A DNA stretch of 48,158 bases, taken from contig CAJTFK010000029.1 in NCBI GenBank assembly GCA_910575505.1, positions 1 through 48,158 of the forward strand, written 5' to 3'. Every line of letters begins with the position of its first letter. The stretch's first letter is position 1. The position numbers and the translations under genes are program-made. The notes under the pieces were generated by a model. The model saw only the letters and a list, made by a program, of their open reading frames with translations. It searched no databases and was not told the DNA's origin. The DNA is from Oscillospiraceae bacterium (GTDB lineage Bacteria > Bacillota > Clostridia > Oscillospirales > Oscillospiraceae). Below are positions 1 to 6,726 of this stretch, piece by piece.

Positions 1-83
1 CCGTATGCCAATGCGATTCCTTTTGCGTCATGTGTTTTTTCATATGCTTCTACCAGCAAATTCCTCGCTTCGTTATGCAGCAT
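1..83 (-). CDS. IS630-type transposase, N-terminal fragment running off the window
   Basis: The minus strand reads an open frame of 27 codons from an ATG at 81-83 to the window edge, preceded by GAGGTGAG seven bases upstream. The peptide (MLHNEARNLL..., with EAYEKTHDAKGIALAYG) resembles the N-terminal helix-turn-helix of IS630/Tc1-mariner-like transposases, which bind the IS ends. Only the first 27 residues are visible, so the family call rests on this short stretch. It lies immediately beside the broken start of an ABC ATPase gene, which fits an insertion into that gene. Confidence 0.6.
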   Translation of the reverse strand, partial: MLHNEARNLLVEAYEKTHDAKGIALAY

Positions 84-145
84 CTTTCTCACCTCGATGC
101 TATTTTACCTTATTTGCTCCTTTGTTGCTATTTCTGAGAACCGCT
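1..145. mobile_element. End of an IS630-type insertion sequence (left edge)
   Basis: The transposase start (81-83) points leftwards. Homology of the plus-strand ABC ATPase begins only near 135-150. The stretch between them is therefore taken as the IS terminus plus transposase leader. IS630 elements insert at TA dinucleotides. The exact end and target duplication cannot be fixed because the other end is outside the window. Confidence 0.5.
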
Positions 146-418
146 CTAAACAACCCGAAACTGCTCATACTTGATGAACCAACCAACGGGCTTGACCCGA
201 TTGGGATTGAAGAACTTAGAGAGCTTATTCGTTCTTTTCCGGCTAAAGGTATTACGGTTATCCTGTCCAGTCACATTCTTTCAGAAGTGCAGCAGATAGC
301 CGACCATATCGGCATTATCGCGGGTGGCGTTCTTGGATATGAGGGAAAATTGAACGCAAGCGAAAATTTGGAACAGCTTTTTATGGACGTTGCAAAAAGC
401 AATCACAGGGAGGGTTAA
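140..418 (+). pseudogene. Lantibiotic-protection ABC transporter ATPase, 5'-truncated (LanF type)
   Basis: This is the C-terminal third of an ABC ATPase. Recognisable are the end of the signature helix region (ALNNPKLL), the Walker B motif LLILDEPTNGLDP, the switch histidine in ILSSHILSEVQQ, and the GIIAGG strand typical of LanF/BcrA-like subunits. Walker A, the Q-loop and the LSGGQ signature are missing. The frame stays open upstream to position 5, but those residues are unrelated to ABC proteins and come from the IS. Intact homologues of about 230-300 residues hydrolyse ATP to drive LanE/LanG permeases that expel lantibiotics from the membrane. This copy cannot bind ATP normally. It ends 4 bases before the first permease gene, as in a lanFEG operon. 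Confidence 0.8.
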
Positions 419-421
419 GGC

Positions 422-1147
422 ATGAAGTATCTGAAATCAGAACATTTGAAATTCAAGAGGACAATATCGAGCAAACTGGTTTTCATTGTTCCACTAATCA
501 CAGCTATTTTTGCGTGGCTTATGGGTGGATTTATGGGGTATCAATACATGACACTTTACTGGTGGTATGCGTTCCTGCTTCCGGGAGCAATCGCAATTTT
601 GTGTTCTTTGTCACACAGAAAAGAAGAAAGCGCCGGGAAATACTATTCGGTATTTTCTATGCCTGTGAACCTTTCAAGATTTGAATTTGCCAAGGGCATT
701 ATCTTAGTCGAAAAACTGCTTGTTTCAGCGATATTTTTAGCATTACTTATTTCTATCAGTAATATCATTGCTCCGGCCACGGCAGTATATTCCCTTTTAC
801 ACAGCATTGTAGGAAGTATCGGGAATATCCTTGCGTCTGTCTGGCAAATCCCTTTGTGTCTGTACTTAGCGCGCAAAACGGGAATGTTTGTGCCGATTGT
901 GTTAAATACAATACTTGGGATTGTTCTATCTACTGCTACCGCATTGGGAAATACAATAGCATGGTGGTTTGTACCGTATTGTTGGGCGGCAAAACTGGCA
1001 GAGCCGCTTATGGGAATTGAAATAAACGGAACTTATGCGGGGAATTTTGGATTTTCTATAGCCATTATGATTTCCATTTCGTTGTCAATACTCTTGTTCC
1101 TTATTTTGTCCTATGCCGACGCAAAGGATTTTTCCAAGGGGAGGTAG
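422..1147 (+). CDS. Lantibiotic immunity ABC transporter permease (LanE/MutE type)
   Basis: A 241-residue protein with about six hydrophobic segments (for example residues 19-37, 43-60, 98-118, 125-150, 155-180 and 212-232) and an N-terminal amphipathic stretch MKYLKSEHLKFKRTISSKL typical of MutE/EpiE permeases. These pair with a LanG partner and a LanF ATPase to clear lantibiotics from the cytoplasmic membrane. An AGGGAGG site lies just upstream of the ATG, four bases after the ATPase stop. The stop is followed within a few bases by the second permease. The base composition is markedly poorer in GC than the transposon backbone after 5 kb, so the cargo has a different origin. Confidence 0.8.
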   Translation: MKYLKSEHLKFKRTISSKLVFIVPLITAIFAWLMGGFMGYQYMTLYWWYAFLLPGAIAILCSLSHRKEESAGKYYSVFSMPVNLSRFEFAKGIILVEKLLVSAIFLALLISISNIIAPATAVYSLLHSIVGSIGNILASVWQIPLCLYLARKTGMFVPIVLNTILGIVLSTATALGNTIAWWFVPYCWAAKLAEPLMGIEINGTYAGNFGFSIAIMISISLSILLFLILSYADAKDFSKGR

Positions 1148-1153
1148 GTGGAA

Positions 1154-1885
1154 ATGGGTTTTATTTATGCGGTTCGTTCTGAACAGGTAAAAACGAAGCA
1201 TACACCGTTTTGGGCTATCCATTTTTGTATACCTGCTATCGGGGCATTGTTATTTCTTGCTTACTATTCCCAGTATGTCAGCACAGCAGATAGTAAAAAG
1301 CTCAAAATGATATTGGAAATTACGACAACGTTTTTCCCATTGTTGATAAGCGTTATTGTCGGTCTGAATGTTGCGCTGGAAGAAAAGGCTTCACATTTCC
1401 AAACGCTACTTGCTGTACCAAACAGGCACAAAAATATGCTTGCAAAATTAACTTATCTTTATGGTTCTGGGGTATTTGCATTGTTCTTACTGTGCCTGCT
1501 ATTTGTGGTAGGCATACATCTTTTGGGAATGGCTAATACAGTGCAGCTTGGAATGCTGATCGGAGCCGCCGCCGGAATGGCATTTTGTAATTTGATAATA
1601 TACATCCTGCACCTGTTCCTTAGCTTCAAATTTGGATTAGGGTTATCCCTGTTTTGGGGCGTATTTGAAAGTCTGCAATGTATCTTGTATAGCAATATCG
1701 AACTAAAAGGCATAGCAAGGTATATTCCCTTTTCATGGTCTATGAATTGGGTAAAGGATATTTTGGGCCGACAAATTTTCAACTATGGAACGGAAAAAAT
1801 ATGGATTGCAGCATTAACAACAGGCGGCTTGTTGCTGACCTTATTATGGTTTTCTCATTGGGAAGGACGGAAAAATTATGAATAA
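1154..1885 (+). CDS. Lantibiotic immunity ABC transporter permease (LanG/MutG type)
   Basis: About 243 residues with six predicted membrane helices and a LanG/MutG-like N-terminus (MGFIYAVRSEQVKTKHT). It probably forms the membrane channel with the preceding permease. A GTG at 1148 is possible, but the GGGGAGGT ribosome site ends 8 bases before the ATG at 1154, so that start is preferred. The 3' end overlaps the next gene by 8 bases, indicating translational coupling in one operon. Confidence 0.8.
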   Translation: MGFIYAVRSEQVKTKHTPFWAIHFCIPAIGALLFLAYYSQYVSTADSKKLKMILEITTTFFPLLISVIVGLNVALEEKASHFQTLLAVPNRHKNMLAKLTYLYGSGVFALFLLCLLFVVGIHLLGMANTVQLGMLIGAAAGMAFCNLIIYILHLFLSFKFGLGLSLFWGVFESLQCILYSNIELKGIARYIPFSWSMNWVKDILGRQIFNYGTEKIWIAALTTGGLLLTLLWFSHWEGRKNYE

Positions 1886-2693
1886 AAACGGAAAAATGCT
1901 TATCGTCGTGCTGTTTGTTTTTGTTGTATGCTTTTCTCTTGCGGGCTGCTCTTTACAGGAAAAAATCAAGGAATATTCCAGTGATAAAGAGCAATGCTAT
2001 CTGAACGCAGAGAATGTGACGCAATTTTCATTTAAGGGAAACGACTATACGATTTTGGAGGATAGCGTTTCTAATGGTGGGCTTGGGGAATGGACTGGAT
2101 ATATCCGGCAGCTTGTAGCGGTAGACGAAACAGGAAAAGTATTGCTTCAAGAAAATACAGAATCTGCTACCTTTCGGACGTTGGCAGATTTAGCGGACAA
2201 AGCCCCGGAAGCTGCTTATATTATCCCGTTCTTGAATGTGTACGCAGCCCCCAACGCTGACGATTATCTGATCGTAGATGTAAACGGAGAGTATCACAAA
2301 GCTGTTAGAAAAGAAAATATCAAAGACACAGATACGGTCTTTGACTTCGAGGACACAGAGCAGTCTATGAGTGGCAAGTTTGAAATCAATCCCGAAAATG
2401 CAACACAGCTTCTTTGTGACGGGATTATCTATCAAGTAACCTCTGATACCGTATCAAATGATGAATTAGGAAACTGGATTGATATTCTTGCGGAAAGCGT
2501 TACATTCGATACGGAAACGAAACGCCCTTTGTCCAAAGAGGATTTGAACAAAATTGACTGGAACGGAAAAAACGCCGGACAGGGGCGGGAACAATGGTTT
2601 TACGCAGATGTTTACGAGATTAACGGTACGGATAAAACAGAAGCGGTTGCGGTAAAAATAAATAACCGCTACTATATTGCGGCGCAGAAATGA
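1878..2693 (+). CDS. NisI/SpaI-family lantibiotic immunity lipoprotein
   Basis: A 271-residue lipoprotein precursor. It has a short charged start (MNKNGK), a hydrophobic segment at about residues 7-22 and a lipobox SLAGC with the acylated cysteine near residue 24. The mature part holds two related halves. One has NAENVTQFSFKGNDYTIL followed by LGEWTGYI, and the second has NPENATQLLCDGIIYQVT followed by LGNWIDIL. This fits NisI, which has two SpaI-like domains. Such proteins bind the lantibiotic or lipid II outside the membrane and protect the cell. The gene overlaps the upstream permease, so expression is coupled. No lantibiotic biosynthesis genes are visible, so it probably works as acquired resistance. 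Confidence 0.75.
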   Translation: MNKNGKMLIVVLFVFVVCFSLAGCSLQEKIKEYSSDKEQCYLNAENVTQFSFKGNDYTILEDSVSNGGLGEWTGYIRQLVAVDETGKVLLQENTESATFRTLADLADKAPEAAYIIPFLNVYAAPNADDYLIVDVNGEYHKAVRKENIKDTDTVFDFEDTEQSMSGKFEINPENATQLLCDGIIYQVTSDTVSNDELGNWIDILAESVTFDTETKRPLSKEDLNKIDWNGKNAGQGREQWFYADVYEINGTDKTEAVAVKINNRYYIAAQK

Positions 2694-2697
2694 CCGC

Positions 2698-2726
2698 TTT
2701 TCTGCCCTTTCGTATTATGCTATAAT
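2698..2726 (+). promoter_or_regulatory. Extended -10 promoter for the two-component system
   Basis: A TGC-TATAAT extended -10 (TATAAT at 2721-2726) lies 30 bases upstream of the response regulator start. No good -35 is visible, which suits an extended -10 promoter. A strong AAAGGAGG site follows at about 2740-2748. Confidence 0.55.
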
Positions 2727-2756
2727 GCGAAAAGAGCAACGAAAGGAGGCGACACT

Positions 2757-3416
2757 ATGGCAGTAATCCTTATGGTTGATGATGAACGACCTATTTTAGA
2801 GCTTGTGAAAAATGGGCTGCAAAAAGATGGACATTTCATTACTACCTATACGTCTGCCGCACAGGTTCCGCTTGATAAGCTGAACAGATACGATCTGATT
2901 ATACTGGATATTATGATGCCGGATATGGACGGATTTTCTTATTGCAATAAAATCCGTTCATTGGTGGACTGCCCCATTCTCTTTTTGACAGCTAAGACAA
3001 TGGAAAATGATATTACATTCGGGCTTGGCCTGGGAGCAGACGACTATCTGACAAAACCATTCCGTATTGCGGAGCTACGGGCAAGGGTAAATGCCCACTT
3101 ACGCCGGGAACACAGGGAACGGCATACCGCCCTTACCTTTGAACGGATAAAAATTGATTTGTCCGCAAAGGCGCTACGGGTAGATAATACACCTGTTCCT
3201 CTAACCAAAAGTGAATATCTGATTTGTGAATACCTTGCAAGAAATAAAGGACAGGTATTTTCAAAAGAACAGATTTATGAAGCTGTTTTCAGCTTGGCGG
3301 GCGACAGTGATAATTCTACTATTTCCACCCATATCAAAAATATCCGGGCGAAATTAAGCAAATTGGATATTCAGCCGATAGCGACAGTTTGGGGGATAGG
3401 GTACAAATGGGAATGA
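2757..3416 (+). CDS. OmpR-family response regulator for the lantibiotic immunity operon
   Basis: 219 residues with a receiver domain at about 1-118 (acidic pocket VDDE at 7-10, phosphoacceptor Asp51 in LIILDIMMPD, conserved Thr in FLTAKT, Lys in LTKPF) and a winged-helix DNA-binding domain at about 126-219 ending in VWGIGYKWE. It resembles NisR/SpaR-type regulators that switch on LanFEG and LanI genes when the peptide is sensed. The upstream operon is its likely target, although no repeated operator was identified. The 3' end overlaps the kinase gene, as usual for these pairs. Confidence 0.85.
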   Translation: MAVILMVDDERPILELVKNGLQKDGHFITTYTSAAQVPLDKLNRYDLIILDIMMPDMDGFSYCNKIRSLVDCPILFLTAKTMENDITFGLGLGADDYLTKPFRIAELRARVNAHLRREHRERHTALTFERIKIDLSAKALRVDNTPVPLTKSEYLICEYLARNKGQVFSKEQIYEAVFSLAGDSDNSTISTHIKNIRAKLSKLDIQPIATVWGIGYKWE

Positions 3417-4774
3417 GAAAAACAACATCATTGAAAGCGTCTTTTTGGAAATTCTTATGTATGCTGCTGATCGGACTAATGGTTTCGGTAGCTATTCCAT
3501 TTAGTCTTATCCTTGCCGGAACCAGAATCGGCTTTATTACTTATGCGGATTATTCAGAACGCAGCGCAAAAAATCTTGTTCCCATTATTGCCGCAACGCC
3601 GGATTTAACAGATGTGCAGCTTCCTATGGGGTGCAAGTACCTAATACTGGATAAGAATTATCAAATGCGGGAAACGTCTTTAGAGGGCGACGATTTAAAC
3701 AGGGCTATGGAGTATGCCCTATCTGGAAAGATAAACGAAAACCTCAACAAGCAGTATCTATTTGTTACCCGCGAAAATGAATATGTGGTGCTTCAATATT
3801 ACATTGGCTCACAGTTTATAGATGAATGGTTCTATAATCATTTTCCCTCACCAGAAATTCTGCTATATATCCTCATGGGGATAAACTGTATTGCGGTCTG
3901 CGTGATATTAACAGCGAAGTTTGCAAAAAATATGCGGGCGCAGCTCTCCCCGCTTTTTGAAGCAACAGAAAAAGTGGCAGAACAAAATCTTGATTTTGAG
4001 GTGGGACACTCAAAAATCAAAGAATTTGAAGATGTGTTATGTTCTTTCTCTGATATGAAAAATAATTTGAAATCATCTTTAGAGAAACAATGGAGTGCGG
4101 AACAATTACAAAAGGAGCAGATAGCGGCACTTGCTCACGATTTGAAAACGCCTTTAACTGTCATTCAAGGAAATATCGACTTGATAAGCGAAACAGAGCT
4201 TAACGATGAACAGCGGTTATATGCGGGGTATATTACAGAAAGCTCCGGGCAAATGGGCGTTTATATTAGGACGCTGATTGATATATCCCGGACAGTAGCC
4301 GGGTATCAGCTCAATTTGGAGGAATTTTGCATAGCTGATTATATGGAACAGATTGAAGCGCAGGCAAATTCATTATGCCTTACAAAAGAAATTTGTTTAC
4401 ACATGGAAACAGAGGCAAATTTAGGAACGTTCAAAGCGGATAAATTACTACTGGAACGGGCAATTATGAATGTGATAGGCAATGCGATAGATCACTCTCC
4501 ACCAAAAGGGACAGTCTATGTAGAGGTGCAGAAGCTGGACGACGGCTTTATACAAATCTCTATAATAGATGAGGGAAGCGGTTTCACGCCGGAATCCCTA
4601 CATCATGCACAGGAACAATTCTTCATGGGGAATAAGAGCCGAACCTCAAATATGCACTTCGGTATGGGACTATATATCACGAGCAGCATTATTAAGCAGC
4701 ATAACGGGCAGCTCATATTAAAAAATTCTGATAAGACAAAGGGGGCACAGGTCATTATAAAAATTCCATATTAG
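3407..4774 (+). CDS. Sensor histidine kinase (NisK/SpaK type)
   Basis: About 455 residues. There are two membrane segments (about 11-33 and 150-172) flanking an outside sensor region of roughly 115 residues, then a HAMP-like linker. The dimerisation helix carries the phosphoaccepting His near residue 244 (ALAHDLKTPLTVI). The ATPase domain has N-box NVIGNAIDHSP, G1 DEGSGF and G2 GMGLYI. It should phosphorylate the preceding regulator in response to an extracellular peptide. A TTG at 3389 is less likely than ATG 3407, which sits 7 bases after GGGGGATAGG. ATG 3413 overlapping the upstream stop is also possible. Confidence 0.85.
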   Translation: MGMRKTTSLKASFWKFLCMLLIGLMVSVAIPFSLILAGTRIGFITYADYSERSAKNLVPIIAATPDLTDVQLPMGCKYLILDKNYQMRETSLEGDDLNRAMEYALSGKINENLNKQYLFVTRENEYVVLQYYIGSQFIDEWFYNHFPSPEILLYILMGINCIAVCVILTAKFAKNMRAQLSPLFEATEKVAEQNLDFEVGHSKIKEFEDVLCSFSDMKNNLKSSLEKQWSAEQLQKEQIAALAHDLKTPLTVIQGNIDLISETELNDEQRLYAGYITESSGQMGVYIRTLIDISRTVAGYQLNLEEFCIADYMEQIEAQANSLCLTKEICLHMETEANLGTFKADKLLLERAIMNVIGNAIDHSPPKGTVYVEVQKLDDGFIQISIIDEGSGFTPESLHHAQEQFFMGNKSRTSNMHFGMGLYITSSIIKQHNGQLILKNSDKTKGAQVIIKIPY

Positions 4775-5014
4775 AAATTTGGTGGGCGGTACTGCGGTAT
4801 CGCTCATTATTATTTCAAATCTTTATGAAATCCACAAAATTAGCGTTTAGCATATAGGCAAGGAATAGAAATACAATCTGCCGCACGATGGCAAAAGAAA
4901 AAGCTGTCGTACAGCAGAGGACTTCCCTCGCACCTGTCTTGAAATGGCGGCTTTTGAGAAATCGAAAGCCGCCGTTTTTGTGTCCAAGTGGCGGTAAATT
5001 AGGAGGATACCGCC
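4775..5014. other. Cargo-backbone boundary, noncoding
   Basis: No gene is supported here. Base composition changes across it from the AT-rich immunity cargo to the GC-rich transposon backbone. It contains the rho-independent terminator listed separately. A minus-strand open frame across the region has no recognisable motif and is judged spurious. Confidence 0.5.
4946..4979 (+). terminator. Rho-independent terminator after the immunity cargo
   Basis: GGCGGCTTT pairs with AAAGCCGCC across a 10-base loop and is followed by GTTTTTG. It lies about 170 bases after the histidine kinase and separates cargo transcription from the backbone. Confidence 0.7.
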
Positions 5015-5056
5015 ATGCGTTTATGGAGAGATAGGCACTTGTCAAAAAAAGCCTGA
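5015..5056 (+). CDS. Putative 13-residue leader peptide
   Basis: ATG at 5015 follows AGGAGG at 5001-5006 with ideal spacing. The frame MRLWRDRHLSKKA closes with TGA. A short basic ORF with a perfect ribosome site, followed by a terminator-like hairpin and then a hairpin covering the next ribosome site, suggests a leader peptide that couples translation to expression of the sigma-like gene at 5263. This is inference from layout. Without comparison it could be a chance ORF. Confidence 0.4.
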   Translation: MRLWRDRHLSKKA

Positions 5057-5129
5057 ACCCCGCAGCGGCGCACTCCACCCACACCTGCGAAAACCGTCGC
5101 TTTCTGACGGCCCATAATGTTATCACTTG

Positions 5130-5164
5130 CACCCGAATGGTCCCGCGCCGTCCGGGTGTTTTTC
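5130..5164 (+). terminator. Terminator or attenuator upstream of the sigma-like gene
   Basis: CACCCG at 5130-5135 pairs with CGGGTG at 5153-5158, followed by TTTTTC. It stands between the leader ORF and the first backbone gene, so it would attenuate transcription unless prevented from forming. A second small hairpin (CCGTC/GACGG near 5096-5110) could be part of an alternative fold. Confidence 0.5.
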
Positions 5165-5207
5165 TATGTCCAGGCCAGCGACATCGGCCCTGCTGCCGCT
5201 CCCCGCC

Positions 5208-5252
5208 CCTCTCGTTCAGACCAGACCTCGGCATAAAAATCTGAACGAGAGG
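5208..5252 (+). promoter_or_regulatory. Hairpin covering the ribosome site of the sigma-like gene
   Basis: A perfect 13-bp inverted repeat (5208-5220 with 5240-5252, core CTCGTTCAGA/TCTGAACGAG) has a 19-base loop. The 3' arm contains GAGAGG, which is the best Shine-Dalgarno candidate for the ATG at 5263. Folding would hide the site, so the hairpin is a likely translational switch. Confidence 0.55.
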
Positions 5253-5262
5253 ATAATGCAAG

Positions 5263-5661
5263 ATGGAAATTACCATCAGGAAGCATAGGCGTAATCTGTC
5301 CTATGAAGATGCTGCCACCCTTGACGAGTTTTGGGTGCTGGCTGAACGCTTTGACCGGAGCCTTTACCGCGAGTGGAAAGACCACTGGGACGAGCGAGGC
5401 TATGACGAGTACATAGTTGTCACCGAGGGCCGTCTGCCCTACTGCGAATCACCGGAGCAGTATGTGTGCCGCATGGAAACCCGCAGGGAAATCTTGGCGG
5501 TGCTGGCCCTCTGTACCGCGAAACAGCGGGAGCGTTTTTTGCTTCATGCTCTGTACGATCTCAGCTATGAGGAAGTCGGAAAGATTTGCGGTTGCTCCAA
5601 AAGCTCAGTCCAAGCGTCTATTGATGCTGTCCGAAAAATTTTTCAAAAATTTTGGAAATAG
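5263..5661 (+). CDS. Sigma-70 region 4-like protein of a mobilizable transposon
   Basis: 132 residues. The C-terminal half (about 80-130) has the helix-turn-helix of sigma factor region 4: TAKQRERFLLHALYDLSYEEVGKICGCSKSSVQASIDAVRK is the pattern, with the recognition helix around CGCSKSSVQASI. No region 2 is visible, so it is a partial sigma-like regulator rather than a complete sigma factor. Such small proteins are common in Clostridia mobile elements and are thought to control element genes. The start is fixed by ATG 5263, whose ribosome site lies in the hairpin described above. Confidence 0.7.
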   Translation: MEITIRKHRRNLSYEDAATLDEFWVLAERFDRSLYREWKDHWDERGYDEYIVVTEGRLPYCESPEQYVCRMETRREILAVLALCTAKQRERFLLHALYDLSYEEVGKICGCSKSSVQASIDAVRKIFQKFWK

Positions 5662-5721
5662 ACACATACGATAGGCGTTTCAAAACGGTTACAAGGTGAG
5701 GGGCATCACGCTCCATCACCG

Positions 5722-5755
5722 GGAGGGACAAGCTGCTGCGGCGGCTTGCCCCTCC
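5722..5755 (+). promoter_or_regulatory. Stem-loop before the second sigma-like gene
   Basis: GGAGGGACAAGC at 5722-5733 pairs with GCTTGCCCCTCC at 5744-5755 with one mismatch. It precedes AAGGAGG (5765-5771) of the next gene. No T-run follows, so it is more likely an RNA structure affecting translation or stability than a terminator. Confidence 0.4.
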
Positions 5756-5776
5756 TGCTATCTGAAGGAGGTCACT

Positions 5777-6235
5777 ATGGCAATCATCAACCTGAGACGC
5801 TACTACCCGCACTACCTGAAAGACAAATTTCTGGAAGTGCCGGACGAAGTAGCGGACGCGCTAGAAGAAGGTCGGCGCATGGAACACCGGCAGGACAATC
5901 GGCGGAGTTACTACCATGTCTATTCCATGGACTGCACCCCCGCCATCGAGAACCACGCCATGTTCCTGATGCTGTCCCCGGAGGAACTGCTGATCCGTGA
6001 CGAGGACGAAGCGGCGGCAGAGTTGGTTCTGGCAAATCTGGCCGCTGCCATGACCTTGCTCTCCCCTACCCAGGCGAGGCGGCTCCACGCCCGGTATGCT
6101 CTGAAAAAGAAGTTTCGGGAGATCGCAGCGGACGAGGGGATCAGCGGCAGTTGCGCCGCCGCATCCGTCACTGGCGCGATCACAAAGCTGCAAAAGTTTT
6201 TCATCAAAAATGGCTGGATGCCGAAGGAGGCTTGA
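5777..6235 (+). CDS. Second sigma-like helix-turn-helix protein
   Basis: 152 residues starting MAIINLRRYYPHYLKD, with AAGGAGG six bases before the ATG at 5777. The longer frame from 5696 lacks a ribosome site and is rejected. The C-terminal part (about 95-145) reads LSPTQARRLHARYALKKKFREIAADEGISGSCAAASVTGAI, a sigma region 4-like helix-turn-helix. It is distantly similar in layout to the preceding gene. The two probably form a regulatory pair. The stop lies seven bases before the next start. Confidence 0.65.
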   Translation: MAIINLRRYYPHYLKDKFLEVPDEVADALEEGRRMEHRQDNRRSYYHVYSMDCTPAIENHAMFLMLSPEELLIRDEDEAAAELVLANLAAAMTLLSPTQARRLHARYALKKKFREIAADEGISGSCAAASVTGAITKLQKFFIKNGWMPKEA

Positions 6236-6242
6236 TACACAA

Positions 6243-6521
6243 ATGGACAAATCCAAATTGGAGGCTCAAAAGGTCCACGCAGAGAAAGAAATCTCTCAGC
6301 TTGAGAACAGGCAGAAGATTTTGCTGAACCGAATCCGCAAGGAAGAACGCAACGCCCGCACCAGCCGCCTGTGCCGTCACGGGGCGATTTTGGAGGGCGT
6401 TTTCCCCGCCGTCCTTGACGCTGACGGTGAGGCAATCAAGGAGTTTCTGATTGCCCTTTCCCGCCTGCCGGGAGCGGGGGAGATTGCGGAAAAAACGCTG
6501 AACGCCGGGGACGCAGGGTAA
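6243..6521 (+). CDS. DUF3847-type small coiled-coil protein
   Basis: 92 residues. MDKSKLEAQKVHAEKEISQLENRQKILLNRI is a charged N-terminal coiled coil, followed by RKEERNARTSRLCRHGAILE, a motif of small proteins encoded just upstream of MobA/MobL relaxases. ATG 6243 follows AAGGAGG at 6224-6230. Its position beside oriT and the relaxase suggests an accessory mobilization protein that helps the relaxase find oriT. That role is inferred from context. Confidence 0.65.
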   Translation: MDKSKLEAQKVHAEKEISQLENRQKILLNRIRKEERNARTSRLCRHGAILEGVFPAVLDADGEAIKEFLIALSRLPGAGEIAEKTLNAGDAG

Positions 6522-6650
6522 GTCACTTGGGACAAGTGCGCACTTATACACCGTTCCGGTGTCGTGCGCCCTGCCGGGGGCTGTTGCGCTCTCCGAGCGC
6601 GATGGGGAGCTACACTCCCCAAACCCCTTGTGCGCCAGGGAAAACAGAAC
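6521..6650. other. oriT: Candidate origin of transfer (oriT) of the MOBQ type
   Basis: The spacer before the relaxase is packed with perfect short hairpins: CACTT/AAGTG (6524-6538), ACACCG/CGGTGT (6548-6562), GCGCTC/GAGCGC near 6587-6601 and GGGGAG/CTCCCC near 6604-6620. Directly after the second hairpin comes GTGCGCCCT (6564-6572). This matches the core of the RSF1010/MOBQ nic region (TAAGTGCGCCCT, known from that family), which also follows a hairpin. By analogy the nick would fall between 6568 and 6569. A second GTGCGC occurs at 6536-6541. This is a motif match, not a demonstrated nick. Confidence 0.65.
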
Positions 6651-6726
6651 ATCCGCTTCGCGTCTATTCCGTTTTCCCCGGCCTTTATCCCGCCGCTGTC
6701 AACACGCCGAAAGGAGGTAAACCCGC

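Noticed and set aside
5696..5776. Upstream extension of the second sigma-like protein
   Set aside because: It crosses a stem-loop and the true ribosome site AAGGAGG; the family-like part starts at 5777.
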